Origin: Bacteroidota bacterium | Lineage (GTDB): Bacteria; Bacteroidota; Bacteroidia; Chitinophagales; BACL12 | Direction: 5' to 3' | DNA length: 64,000 bases | Assembly: GCA_029571985.1 (NCBI GenBank) | Contig: JAKQVC010000161.1 | Coordinates: 1-64,000, forward strand | Part shown: positions 51,577 to 60,509 of the stretch, one piece after another | Numbering within the stretch: the first letter of the stretch is position 1 | Layout of the letters: every line of letters starts with the position of its first letter | Program-made: the position numbers and the translations under genes | Notes under the pieces: model-generated | What the model saw: only the letters and a program-made list of their open reading frames with translations | The model's database searches: none | Told to the model about the DNA's origin: nothing

Positions 51577-51905
51577 TGTTCCTGAAATAATAATTGAATC
51601 AGATTTGGTGCTTCGATATAAGCCGTTGTGTCGCCCCTCTGGGGCTTAATGCATTTGTTACGTCGACACGTCGGCACATCGACACGTCGACACTCTGAAT
51701 TTCTTATAGCAACTTCCCGAATTACCGCCTTAATTGTTCCAGAAATAGTAATTGAATCAGATTTGGTGCTTCGATATAGGCCGTTGTGTCGCCCCTATGG
51801 GGCTTTTATTTTGGTGCTGTGCTTGCTTGTTAGTGGGTGTGTCGCCCCTCTGGGGCTTAATGCATTTGTTACGTCGACACGTCGGCACATCGACACGTCG
51901 ACACT
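51577..51905. repeat. Duplicated intergenic cassette with octamer arrays and GCCCC/GGGGC hairpins
   Basis: Block A (about 51577-51653 and 51735-51806) and block B (about 51627-51694 and 51838-51905) each occur twice. Block B contains CGCCCCTCTGGGGC hairpins and four octamers: ACGTCGAC, ACGTCGGC, ACATCGAC, ACGTCGAC (51660-51691; 51871-51902). The octamers match, in inverted orientation, those at 44511-44542. A GGGGCTTTTA ending at 51806 could act as a weak terminator. Confidence 0.85.
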
Positions 51906-52017
51906 TTGCATTTCTTCCCGCCTCACCGCCTTCCTGCTCCTGCCTTTAAACCCTCGCGCTGAAAAACCCTTACACAAAATAAGCATTTTACCTAACTTCG
52001 TATTCAAACAAAATAAA

Positions 52018-52488
52018 ATGAAAACCCCCGGCAATACCGTTCAGGAAATTTTGATGAATGTGCCTCAGGATAGACTTGGGCCCTTTAATAAGTTACATGA
52101 AGTCATCATGAAAAACTTACCCAAGGGCTTCGAACCCGCCATCAGTTATGGAGGTTTAGGCTACGTGGTTCCACATACAATATATCCTGCAGGCTATCAT
52201 TGCAAACCAAGTGAGCCCGTGCCCTTTGCAGGAATCGCCTCGCAAAAAGGATCCATTAATTTTTACCATATGGGTATTTATGCCGTACCAGCATTATTAG
52301 CGTGGTTCCAGCAAGAATATCCTAAACATACCAAACATAAACTCGATATGGGTAAAAGCTGTGTCCGCTTCAAAAAAATGGATGATATTCCGTATAAACT
52401 GATTGGCGAATTGATGAAAAAAATGACGGTAAAAGATTGGCTCGCCGTGTATGAAAAGCATCTGACACCAAAATCAAAATCAAAATAA
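52018..52488 (+). CDS. DUF1801 family protein
   Basis: The 156-residue protein shows the DUF1801 (YdhG-like) pattern: EVIMKNLPKGFEPAISYGGLGYVVPH, FAGIASQKGSINFYHMG and a C-terminal LDMGKSCVRFKKMDDIPYKLIGELMKKMTVKDWLAVYE. The biochemical role is unknown; it is a small cytosolic alpha/beta protein. I choose the ATG at 52018; the frame stays open far upstream only because it crosses the intergenic octamer repeats, whose translation is meaningless. Confidence 0.85.
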   Translation: MKTPGNTVQEILMNVPQDRLGPFNKLHEVIMKNLPKGFEPAISYGGLGYVVPHTIYPAGYHCKPSEPVPFAGIASQKGSINFYHMGIYAVPALLAWFQQEYPKHTKHKLDMGKSCVRFKKMDDIPYKLIGELMKKMTVKDWLAVYEKHLTPKSKSK

Positions 52489-52534
52489 ACACCTATTTTT
52501 CATGTGCTTAGATGTGTGAATTAAATTTGAAGAA

Positions 52535-53110
52535 ATGACCCTTAAGCAATTCCTCGTTCTTGTTATTTCAGTTAGTGTAATCAGTGTAGCAAATCTCAGC
52601 GCCCAAACCGCAGCAGATAGCATCAGTGTTGTTTTTCCGAAGGTGCTTGCAGTAAAAAATAAGAAGGAGGTCTTGTTGTATTATGATGCGCGTCGACTGG
52701 CTTATGAAGTGCCCAGTATAGGTACATTGGATGGTCCTGTTTCATATAAAGCCTATGTTGATTCTGCTGCAAAAGACATGGGCATCACCTATAAAAATCT
52801 TCGACTAGGTGGTATATTCACCTATATATATCCAAACGAATATAGCACCTATATTCGCCCATATTTTGTTATACAATATACAGGTCAATTGGATGCAAAC
52901 CAAATAATAGATTCATCTTATAAATGGGTGCCGATTAAAGAGGCGATTGAGTTAATTCCATACCCCGCCTCTTCCATGATTGTTGAACATATTTTAGAAC
53001 ACCCAAGAGTGGTTTGGGGCGCTACCTTTGAAGAATATGGGTATACCAATCCGGTGGACACTTCGAAGATTAAATTCCGCATCATTGAAAATTTCTTTCA
53101 GTTAAATTAA
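52535..53110 (+). CDS. Secreted protein of unknown function
   Basis: The 191-residue protein has a signal peptide (cleavage near NLSAQT). The mature part ends YKWVPIKEAIELIPYPASSMIVEHIL, loosely like the last strand and helix of Nudix proteins, but no Nudix box is present. No family is assigned. A TAAATTTG box lies 5 nt before the ATG. The following 275 bp (53111-53385) contain no gene. Confidence 0.6.
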   Translation: MTLKQFLVLVISVSVISVANLSAQTAADSISVVFPKVLAVKNKKEVLLYYDARRLAYEVPSIGTLDGPVSYKAYVDSAAKDMGITYKNLRLGGIFTYIYPNEYSTYIRPYFVIQYTGQLDANQIIDSSYKWVPIKEAIELIPYPASSMIVEHILEHPRVVWGATFEEYGYTNPVDTSKIKFRIIENFFQLN

Positions 53111-53385
53111 TCGGAGTTCAGCCATATCAAGGGTATTGGCAATTGTAATGCAGGTGCAAAAACCTGCACACAAATACTGTTCAGCTAACGGCACCTTCAA
53201 AAAGCGTGATGTGGTAAACAGGAACTTTTGATTAGTTTTATACGGTGCTGTAACTTTTTATCGGGTTTATACGTCTAAACAGCGGTTTGGCGTGATAGCA
53301 CTTTATACGGTGCCTTTTTCGATTAACCCTTTTAGCACTGTTTTTAGAATTGGCATACTTTTAAAACTTTTTATACAAGCATTAA

Positions 53386-54066
53386 ATGGAACACAAAGCA
53401 CAAATCAGAACAGCCCGGATCACAGGATTCTGGTACCTCATGCTCGCCATTTCGGGCGTTTTCGGATTTATGGTGTTTAACAGTCAGGTGTATATTGCAG
53501 ATGACTATCAGCAGACATTAAACAACCTGGTAGAACATACCGGCATAGCCAGATGGCGATTATTGTTTGAATGTATCATTATTGCCTCACAGGCAATGGC
53601 GGCAATTTATTTTTATAAACTATTTGCACCGCTCAACAAACCTTTAGCATTGGGTATAGGTATATGGGGAACAGTAAATGCCATGATCATTATGATCAGC
53701 GCTGTAGCCATTCAATCATCTATTGATTTTGCATTGTCCGGACAATTAGCCGATACAGAAAAATTGTCGTTGATTGCACTATGCATGTCATTTATGTCAA
53801 ATGCCTGGAGTTTGGGGGGGATCTTTTTTGGACTATGGTTATTGCCGATGGGTTATGTAGTTATTAAAACAAAAAGCATGTCGGTTTGGCTGGGTCGTGT
53901 TTTAGTTTTAGGCGGATTTTCTTATTTAGTTCAAACTGCTTTGAGTGTAATGGGTGTGGAAGGCGCTATATTGAATATCATTCCAATTCCGGCAACAATA
54001 GGTGAGTTGTGGATGATTGGGTATTTGTTTTTGTACGGCATCCGTCCTCAACAAGAAACGATTTGA
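53386..54066 (+). CDS. DUF4386 family membrane protein
   Basis: The 226-residue product has six hydrophobic spans and starts ARITGFWYLMLAISGVFGFMV, the typical DUF4386 opening, with LGGIFFGLWLLPMGYVVIKTKSM later. The role is unknown. It stands alone on the plus strand. After its stop there are 384 bp (54067-54450) without a gene; I see no promoter box, repeat or known RNA there apart from a TGTTAACA palindrome near 54315. Confidence 0.78.
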   Translation: MEHKAQIRTARITGFWYLMLAISGVFGFMVFNSQVYIADDYQQTLNNLVEHTGIARWRLLFECIIIASQAMAAIYFYKLFAPLNKPLALGIGIWGTVNAMIIMISAVAIQSSIDFALSGQLADTEKLSLIALCMSFMSNAWSLGGIFFGLWLLPMGYVVIKTKSMSVWLGRVLVLGGFSYLVQTALSVMGVEGAILNIIPIPATIGELWMIGYLFLYGIRPQQETI

Positions 54067-54450
54067 AATAGCCTTTCTGGTAGTGGTAGTGTATGAGTAA
54101 ACCGACTCCATTCAGGTGTTTTCATTTAAACCTTCAAGCCTATAAGAATTGTGTTTGAATTCAGCCGCGCGGAGCTGATATTTTTCTTAACCCCACACAG
54201 GGTACTCGAAGGCAGACGCACAGCCTGTTTAGGACATAACATACATCTCCCACCCCCTCAAAAAATGCCAGAAAGGGGAAGACTCCTGTTCGTGTCACAG
54301 ATGGATATAAATTGTTAACATTTGTCTGAAAGTTCCATTTGACATGTATTTCGGGGCTTTTTAACAATATGGATATACCTGGTTTTAAGGCATTGAAACA
54401 ACCTTTTGCATGATTTTTGCGTATTATAGAGGTATATAAGTAGTACACGC

Positions 54451-54765
54451 ATGGGCAGACTTCGCGAAATGACAGAGTTTATGGTGGATATCGATCTGTA
54501 TGATGCAGATACCGATGCGTTTATGCAATTAATTCCCCGTCAGCGCGCCATGGTGAATGCCATGATGTTTGAAGGAAAAATCGTGCAATATAGTTTGTCC
54601 ATGGACCGCTCAAAACTTTGGATGATTATGGTAGCGCGCAACGAAGAGCAGGTTGCCGATTACCTGAACGAATTTCCGATTATAGATTACATGTCGTTTC
54701 GAATTCAGCCGCTGATGTTCAGTAATTCAGCGCATCAGACATTCAGTCAGATTTCGTTGAATTAA
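54451..54765 (+). CDS. Small protein of unknown function, possibly a dimeric alpha-beta barrel
   Basis: The 104-residue cytosolic protein begins with a beta strand (MTEFMVDIDLY) and carries LIPRQRAMVNAMMFEGKIVQYSLSMDRSKLWMIMVARNEEQVADYLNEFPIIDYMSFRIQPL. The strand-helix-strand-strand-helix-strand order fits muconolactone-isomerase or YciI-like folds. No catalytic motif is recognised. It has no evident operon partner. Confidence 0.6.
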   Translation: MGRLREMTEFMVDIDLYDADTDAFMQLIPRQRAMVNAMMFEGKIVQYSLSMDRSKLWMIMVARNEEQVADYLNEFPIIDYMSFRIQPLMFSNSAHQTFSQISLN

Positions 54766-54917
54766 TTCGATACCGCATTTCTTTTTCCCATTACTTTTTT
54801 GCCCATTAGCCTTTTTCTGCTAATTTCGGCATCTGATGACCCCCATGTTGATGCACCGTGACTGGTGCCATGCGCATTTACACTCTTATCGGCTTATCGT
54901 AAAATTATACATACGCT

Positions 54918-56513
54918 ATGGCCACTGATTTGCGCAATACGATAACGCAGCGATTAAAACAGCCAGGTGTTTCAGGTTGGTTGATGATATTGGCATTGGG
55001 TTTTGCATTGTATATACGTGTATTGCATATCCATTTACCTTATGATCGCGACGAAGGTGAATACGCCTATGCGGCCCAGAGTATTTTAAGGGGTGATGTT
55101 CCTTATGTTGATTTTGCCAACATGAAATGGCCCGGATTGTATTATATCTATGCAGGCATTTTTGGTATTACATCAGCAGATGTTGAAAATATTCGCGCAG
55201 CTTCAATAGTTGTATTTTTATTATCAGCGCTGTTTATTTTTTTAATTGCATGTCGAATCTGGTCGGCCATTGCCGCCCGCTATGCCGTGATTCTGTTTAC
55301 CATGATGCAAACCTCGCTGATAACGCAAGGCTTATATGCAAATGCAGAAATATTTGTTCAGTTATTTGGGTGGCTGGCAGTAGTTTTATTGATATATCCG
55401 AAGGAGAAGAAAATTGCACATGCATTTCTGGCCGGTTTGAGTGTAGGTATTGCCGTACTGATTAAACAACAAGGATTCGGATTTATATTATTAACTGCCG
55501 GCAGTATCTTATTGTTTTGGCCCCGTGATCGGTTTATAAAATCTTTTTTGAGTTGGGCCTCTGGCGGCATGTGTATAGCGCTGCTTATCGTATGTATTTT
55601 ATACGCACAGGGTGCCTTGCAGGCCGCTTATGATTACTCCATTGTATATGCCCGCGCCTATAGCGGTTTGGTGGATGGGCATGTTGGATGGTATTTATGC
55701 AAAACGAGTTTTGGGCAAATTTGGCAAAGTATTTATCCTATTGTCATATTAGGTGTTATTGGCATAGTGTTATCCATTTTCGATATACATAAAAAAACAG
55801 GCGTCTGGTTAATGATGGCATGTTTAAGTATGGCGCTGGCTGTAATTCCCGGACTCTATTTCAGAATACACTATTTTATTTTTTTATACCCTGTAATAGC
55901 ACTTGCCGGAGGTTATGCCCTGCATCGGATGAGTGATTGGCAATTACCTGCCTATCCTGTTACGCGTTATACAGCAGCTGTATGCATAATTGCCGCAGGA
56001 TTTTTATATCAGCAGGTGCCGGAATCTTTGCGTTGGTCGTATCAGTTAGACAGTAAATCGCTTACCAGAAAAATTCATGGATGGTCCGTTTTTCAGGATG
56101 CTCCTGAAATTGGGTCCTTTATTCGAGATATTGCGGGTAAGGATGATCGAATGGGCATGATCGGCAACGAACCCGAATTATATGTGTACAGTGGTTTACG
56201 TGCAGCCACAGATTTAATGTTTACTTATCCATTACTGGAAACATCTGAAATGTCGGAGTCTTTGCTAGCGAATTTCATTAACGATTTAGAAACGAGTGCA
56301 CCTGAAATTATGGTGACCATGGATGTTAGTGATACCGGTCCTAACAAAAAAAATTTACAGACGTTAGATACCTGGTGGTCGAATTATAAAGTCCACTATG
56401 ACAGCGTTACCACTTTTTGCACCAATAATTTATCTGAACCTTATTCCATTCCGAATGATGCCCTTGTGGATTGCGGGAAGCGAACTAAAATTGTGATTTA
56501 TACACGCAAGTAG
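54918..56513 (+). CDS. GT39/ArnT-type membrane glycosyltransferase
   Basis: The 531-residue protein has about eleven transmembrane helices. The first loop carries the acidic motif LPYDRDEGEYAYAAQSILRGDVPYVDF (about 39-65), then MKWPGLYYIYAGIFG, the layout of PMT_2 glycosyltransferases that use polyprenyl-phosphate sugars. A soluble C-terminal part (from about 390) contains EIGSFIRDIAGKDDRMGMIGNEPELYVYSGL, as in oligosaccharide-type transferases. It differs clearly from the GT39 gene at 47070. The acceptor is unknown. Confidence 0.83.
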   Translation: MATDLRNTITQRLKQPGVSGWLMILALGFALYIRVLHIHLPYDRDEGEYAYAAQSILRGDVPYVDFANMKWPGLYYIYAGIFGITSADVENIRAASIVVFLLSALFIFLIACRIWSAIAARYAVILFTMMQTSLITQGLYANAEIFVQLFGWLAVVLLIYPKEKKIAHAFLAGLSVGIAVLIKQQGFGFILLTAGSILLFWPRDRFIKSFLSWASGGMCIALLIVCILYAQGALQAAYDYSIVYARAYSGLVDGHVGWYLCKTSFGQIWQSIYPIVILGVIGIVLSIFDIHKKTGVWLMMACLSMALAVIPGLYFRIHYFIFLYPVIALAGGYALHRMSDWQLPAYPVTRYTAAVCIIAAGFLYQQVPESLRWSYQLDSKSLTRKIHGWSVFQDAPEIGSFIRDIAGKDDRMGMIGNEPELYVYSGLRAATDLMFTYPLLETSEMSESLLANFINDLETSAPEIMVTMDVSDTGPNKKNLQTLDTWWSNYKVHYDSVTTFCTNNLSEPYSIPNDALVDCGKRTKIVIYTRK

Positions 56514-56603
56514 CATTAAACCCGTCGGATGTGCAAAGGCTTGCACACGCTGAAGGTTAATTAACTGCCCCTATTTTCCTATATTTACCCTTTAACCTGT
56601 TAC

Positions 56604-59204
56604 ATGCGACTTACAATTCCAGTAATATGTGCTTCCGGTATCTTATGTGCAGCGATTGCGCTTGTATCACCCGGAACTATAGAAACCCGTTTAGATAATC
56701 ATGGTGGTGTGCCACCCGATATGCGCTGGCAATTGGCCAGAACGGCTGATCCTGTTACCGGTGAAGTGCCATCGGGAGCATTAATGCGTGCGTATCGTCA
56801 ATTACAAGAAAAGGGTTTTAACCTGCAAAGTGCGCAGTATCGCGTTGCCGATGTGGTTCATCACTGGGAGGTAATTGATGATCATTTTCCCACTTTATCG
56901 ATTACACGTATTACCTACGATCCATCTAATACAAATACTTTTTATTTCTGCACCGGTGAAGGCTGGTACAATTTTGATGCAGTTAAAGGAGAAGGTGTAT
57001 TTCGTTCGGATGATGCCGGTGAATCCTGGTATCAATTAGCTGCTACGGATACAAGTTTATTTGATTATTGTCAGGATATGGTCGTGCATCCGGTTACGGG
57101 TGATATTTATGTGGCCACACGAACAGGAGGATTACAACGCTCAACAGATGGCGGTGCTTCCTTTCAAAAAGTATTGGGATATGGAGTTGGGTCTACACGT
57201 AATAGCGTGTGCGATATTGAATTAACCGCAGATGGTGGCGTATTTGCTGCCATCGGTATTTTTGAAACAGATGGCATTTATTTTTCACCGACAGGAGATC
57301 CAGGTACTTTTGTCAAACAAACTACCGGATTACCAACCTCAGGTTATTTTAGAATTGAAATGGCCACGGCTCCTTCTGATGCGAATGTTGCCTACAGTAT
57401 TTTTTGCAACAGCACCGATTATAAAGTGAAAGGTGTTTATAAAACAACAGACAAAGGCGCAAACTGGTTTGCCATCAACACCCCGGATAATAATTTAGAA
57501 TTTGCGGCCAAGCAGGCCTGGTACGATTTATCGCTGGCTGTTTCACCCGGTGATGCCGATGTAGTTGCCATGGGCGGTTTACATTTATGGCGCACACGCG
57601 ATGGTGGTGATACCTGGGATCAGATTAGCAGTGGTGGATTAGACAGCAATTTAGTGCGCTTTGTGCATGTAGATCAGCATGAAGTTACTTTTCATACCGA
57701 TGATGAAGTGTATTTTGGAAATGATGGCGGTATTTGGCGCACAGAAAATTTTTCTGATGAACATCCATTTATTTACCACAGAAATACCGGTTATGCCGTA
57801 ACGCAATTTTATGCCGGCGCTATGCATCCGGATTTTAGTCGCTATGATGTAATGGGTGGTACTCAGGATAATGGTACACCTTATATTGATGGAACAGGAT
57901 TCAGGGAAGCGAAAATGGTGAGTGGTGGCGATGGTGCCTTTGTTGCCTTTAATTATGATGACCCGGAATTATTTTATACTGCCTCGCAATTGCGCAGAAT
58001 GTTCCGTTTTAATAATGGCGGCTTCGAATTTCCGGACACGATTACGAATCCAAATTTGAATGATGCCAATGTGTTATTTATTAATCCATTTATTATGGAC
58101 GCCAGTGACCCGGAAATATTATTCATGTGTTCCAATTTAGGTTTATGGCGGTTTTCTGGCGCCTCTACTTCCGATACCAGTGGGTGGTCGAAAGCGGCGT
58201 CAATTGGCGGCGTTTTAACAGCTGTTGAAACATCACCAGCTGCACCGGGCGTGGTATTTCTGGGCAAGCAATCAGGAGCAGGCGAAATTTATCGGTTAGA
58301 TACTGCTTACACCAGTAACAGTATTACAACGCCATTGAATATCGACCCTTTTGATTCTTTGCCGGATGCGGCCTTTACAGGTCAATTATATTGCAGCAGT
58401 ATTGTGGCGGATAAAGAAAATGCTAACCATGTAATTGTTACCTATTCGAATTATAATGTCAATAGTATCTGGGAATCTTTTGATGCCTTAAGCCTCACAC
58501 CAACCTGGCATTCTATTGAAGGCGATTTGCCGGATATTCCGGTATACTGGTCGGCCTTGCATCCATTGAATGATGAGGTGGTATATATCGCTACCGAAAT
58601 GGGTGTTTTCTATACGGATCAAACTAATGGTTACGAAACGCACTGGATACCAAGTTCAGGTTTTCCGCGTGTGCGCACAGATCAGGTTAAAATGCGTGAG
58701 GACGGACAGCTCTTAGCTGTTACCCATGGTCGCGGATTTTGGCAGGGTGATATAGGTTTGGGAACGGGCGGCACCTCGAATGAAGCCATATGGACAGAGC
58801 GGGGCCCTGCATCAACCGGTGGCCGAACCAGAACCATTATGGTTGACCCGAACGACCCGACCGGTAAAACGGTTTGGGCAGGCTCGGTGTCGGGAGGTTT
58901 ATGGAAAACCACGAATATAGATGCCGTTGACGTAGTGCCATCGCCTGTACAAGAGAGTTTTGCGATGGTAATTGCCCCTAATCCTGCGTTACAGGCCTTA
59001 TATCTGACGCTTACCCTACCTGAAGGTGTTACAGCCTCCGTTTCGTTATACGACCTGCAGGGCCGCAAAGTGGCTCAAATAGCCTCCGGGGCTGTGGATG
59101 GCAGGCTGGAATGGGCAATACCGGCAACGCTGCCTTCAGGGAATTATCTGGTAGAAGCGCTATCAGCCGGGAAGCGACAGGTGGGCAGGGTGGTGATACT
59201 TTAA
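56604..59204 (+). CDS. Secreted beta-propeller (BNR/sortilin-like) protein with T9SS sorting domain
   Basis: The 866-residue protein has a signal peptide (ICASGILCAAIALVSPG), then many BNR or Asp-box repeats: SDDAGESWYQL, STDGGASFQKV, TTDKGANWFAI, TRDGGDTWDQI. These form one or two large propellers (about 90-780), as in VPS10/sortilin-like and exo-sialidase-like proteins. The tail FAMVIAPNPALQALYLTL ... LPSGNYLVEALSAGKRQVGRVVIL is a T9SS type A domain. No hydrolase catalytic residues can be named. It is probably a surface binding or structural protein. It is followed by pdhB with its own promoter box. Confidence 0.85.
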   Translation: MRLTIPVICASGILCAAIALVSPGTIETRLDNHGGVPPDMRWQLARTADPVTGEVPSGALMRAYRQLQEKGFNLQSAQYRVADVVHHWEVIDDHFPTLSITRITYDPSNTNTFYFCTGEGWYNFDAVKGEGVFRSDDAGESWYQLAATDTSLFDYCQDMVVHPVTGDIYVATRTGGLQRSTDGGASFQKVLGYGVGSTRNSVCDIELTADGGVFAAIGIFETDGIYFSPTGDPGTFVKQTTGLPTSGYFRIEMATAPSDANVAYSIFCNSTDYKVKGVYKTTDKGANWFAINTPDNNLEFAAKQAWYDLSLAVSPGDADVVAMGGLHLWRTRDGGDTWDQISSGGLDSNLVRFVHVDQHEVTFHTDDEVYFGNDGGIWRTENFSDEHPFIYHRNTGYAVTQFYAGAMHPDFSRYDVMGGTQDNGTPYIDGTGFREAKMVSGGDGAFVAFNYDDPELFYTASQLRRMFRFNNGGFEFPDTITNPNLNDANVLFINPFIMDASDPEILFMCSNLGLWRFSGASTSDTSGWSKAASIGGVLTAVETSPAAPGVVFLGKQSGAGEIYRLDTAYTSNSITTPLNIDPFDSLPDAAFTGQLYCSSIVADKENANHVIVTYSNYNVNSIWESFDALSLTPTWHSIEGDLPDIPVYWSALHPLNDEVVYIATEMGVFYTDQTNGYETHWIPSSGFPRVRTDQVKMREDGQLLAVTHGRGFWQGDIGLGTGGTSNEAIWTERGPASTGGRTRTIMVDPNDPTGKTVWAGSVSGGLWKTTNIDAVDVVPSPVQESFAMVIAPNPALQALYLTLTLPEGVTASVSLYDLQGRKVAQIASGAVDGRLEWAIPATLPSGNYLVEALSAGKRQVGRVVIL

Positions 59205-59235
59205 GTTTTTCAATGAAAGAGTGGCAGACTTAGAC

Positions 59236-59243
59236 TAATTTTG
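59236..59243 (+). promoter_or_regulatory. -7 box (TAATTTTG) of pdhB
   Basis: A perfect TAnnTTTG match 19 nt before the ATG at 59263. Confidence 0.55.
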
Positions 59244-59262
59244 CCCGAAATTTCAGCATACA

Positions 59263-60237
59263 ATGAGAGAGATTCGCTTTCGTGAGGCTTTGCGTGAGGC
59301 TATGGTAGAAGAGATGCGCAAAGACCAAAATATTCTACTGATGGGCGAAGAAGTGGCCGAATACAATGGCGCTTATAAAGTCAGTCAGGGCATGTTAGAT
59401 GAATTCGGAGAAAAGCGTGTGATTGATACACCAATCGCTGAATTAGGCTTTGCCGGTATTGGCGTAGGCGCTGCGATGAACGGATTGCGACCCATTGTAG
59501 AATTCATGACGTTTAATTTTGCCTTACTCGCAATCGATCAGGTGGTGAACTCCGCCGCAAAAACGCTGGCAATGAGTGCAGGCCAATTTTCTTGTCCGAT
59601 TGTATTCCGCGGTCCGAGTGGTTCTGCAGGTCAGTTAGGTGCGCAACACTCTCAAATGTTTGAAAACTGGTACGCGAATGTCCCCGGCTTAAAAGTGATT
59701 TCGCCATCGAATCCATATGATGCGAAAGGTTTATTAAAATCAGCCATTATTGATAACGATCCGGTAATTTTTATGGAGAGTGAAATGATGTATTCTGATA
59801 TGGGTGCCGTGCCGGAGGAAGAATATTACATTCCAATCGGAAAAGCGGATATAAAACGCCCGGGCACAGATGTTACCATTGTATCTTTCAATAAAATGAT
59901 GAAAGTGGCTTTAAAAGCGGCTGAAGAATTAGAGAAAGACAATATTCATGCTGAAGTAATTGATTTACGCACCATACGTCCGCTCGATATAGAAACGATT
60001 GTAGCATCCGTTAAAAAAACAAACCGCATTGTAGTAGTTGACGAAAGCTGGCCATACGGTTCAATTGCATCTGAAATTGCTTATCAATTACAAAAAGATG
60101 CATTCGATTATCTCGATGCGCCTGTTCGCCGCGTAAACGGTGCGGATACTTCCATGCACTATGCTCCAAACCTGGTAGATGCTTATTTACCAAATCCCGC
60201 AAAGGTGATTGAGGTGGTGAAGCAGATTATGTATTAA
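59263..60237 (+). CDS. pdhB: Pyruvate (2-oxoacid) dehydrogenase E1 component, beta subunit
   Basis: The 324-residue protein is the beta chain of a heterotetrameric thiamine-diphosphate E1: EALREAMVEEMRKDQNILLMGEEVAEYNGAYKVSQGMLDEFG, GFAGIGVGAAMNGLRPIVEFMTFNF and HSQMFENWYANVPGLKVISPSNPYDAKGLL. It works with an alpha chain and E2 to turn pyruvate into acetyl-CoA. No E1 alpha or E2 gene lies next to it, an arrangement I recall from other Bacteroidota. Branched-chain 2-oxoacids are possible but less likely. Heptamer repeats begin 2 bp after the stop. Confidence 0.93.
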   Translation: MREIRFREALREAMVEEMRKDQNILLMGEEVAEYNGAYKVSQGMLDEFGEKRVIDTPIAELGFAGIGVGAAMNGLRPIVEFMTFNFALLAIDQVVNSAAKTLAMSAGQFSCPIVFRGPSGSAGQLGAQHSQMFENWYANVPGLKVISPSNPYDAKGLLKSAIIDNDPVIFMESEMMYSDMGAVPEEEYYIPIGKADIKRPGTDVTIVSFNKMMKVALKAAEELEKDNIHAEVIDLRTIRPLDIETIVASVKKTNRIVVVDESWPYGSIASEIAYQLQKDAFDYLDAPVRRVNGADTSMHYAPNLVDAYLPNPAKVIEVVKQIMY

Positions 60238-60239
60238 TT

Positions 60240-60330
60240 GTATCAGGTATCAAGTATCAGGTAGCAGGTATTTTGCTTCGTGAGGGAGGGTAGTGAGTAG
60301 TGGGTAGTGGGTAGTGAGACGAATGCAAAC
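60240..60330. repeat. Two heptamer arrays after pdhB (GTATCAR, then GTAGTGR)
   Basis: GTATCAG, GTATCAA, GTATCAG, GTAGCAG (60240-60267), then GTAGTGA, GTAGTGG, GTAGTGG, GTAGTGA (60290-60317). The second array and its following bases (gagac-aatgca) match the start of the element at 1062. Downstream, a 14-bp direct repeat CCCGGCCTCGAAAA occurs twice near 60377-60404. Confidence 0.85.
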
Positions 60331-60412
60331 TGCCTTCGGCATGATGCCTTTATGCCTTACCGTCTCCCCGTCTTCCCGGCCTCGAAAACCCGGCCTCGAA
60401 AATGCCCTTAGC

Positions 60413-60453
60413 AAAAAAAAAGCCCCGCTGTGCCGAGAGGCCTTGGCGGAGCT
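60413..60453 (-). terminator. Rho-independent terminator of the HtrA gene
   Basis: On the minus strand AGCTCCGC (60453-60446) pairs with GCGGGGCT (60428-60421), with an inner GCC/GGC pair and a tract of nine T. Confidence 0.85.
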
Positions 60454-60509
60454 CACATTTGAAAACCCAATTACCCTATATCTTCAAAACGTTTACTTCG
60501 AATGTCTTC

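Noticed and set aside
51628-52017. A 130-codon N-terminal extension of the DUF1801 gene.
   Set aside because: It reads straight through the octamer cassette; the repeated peptide RRHVGTSTRRH also appears in an unrelated frame at 44.5 kb, showing that it is repeat translation.
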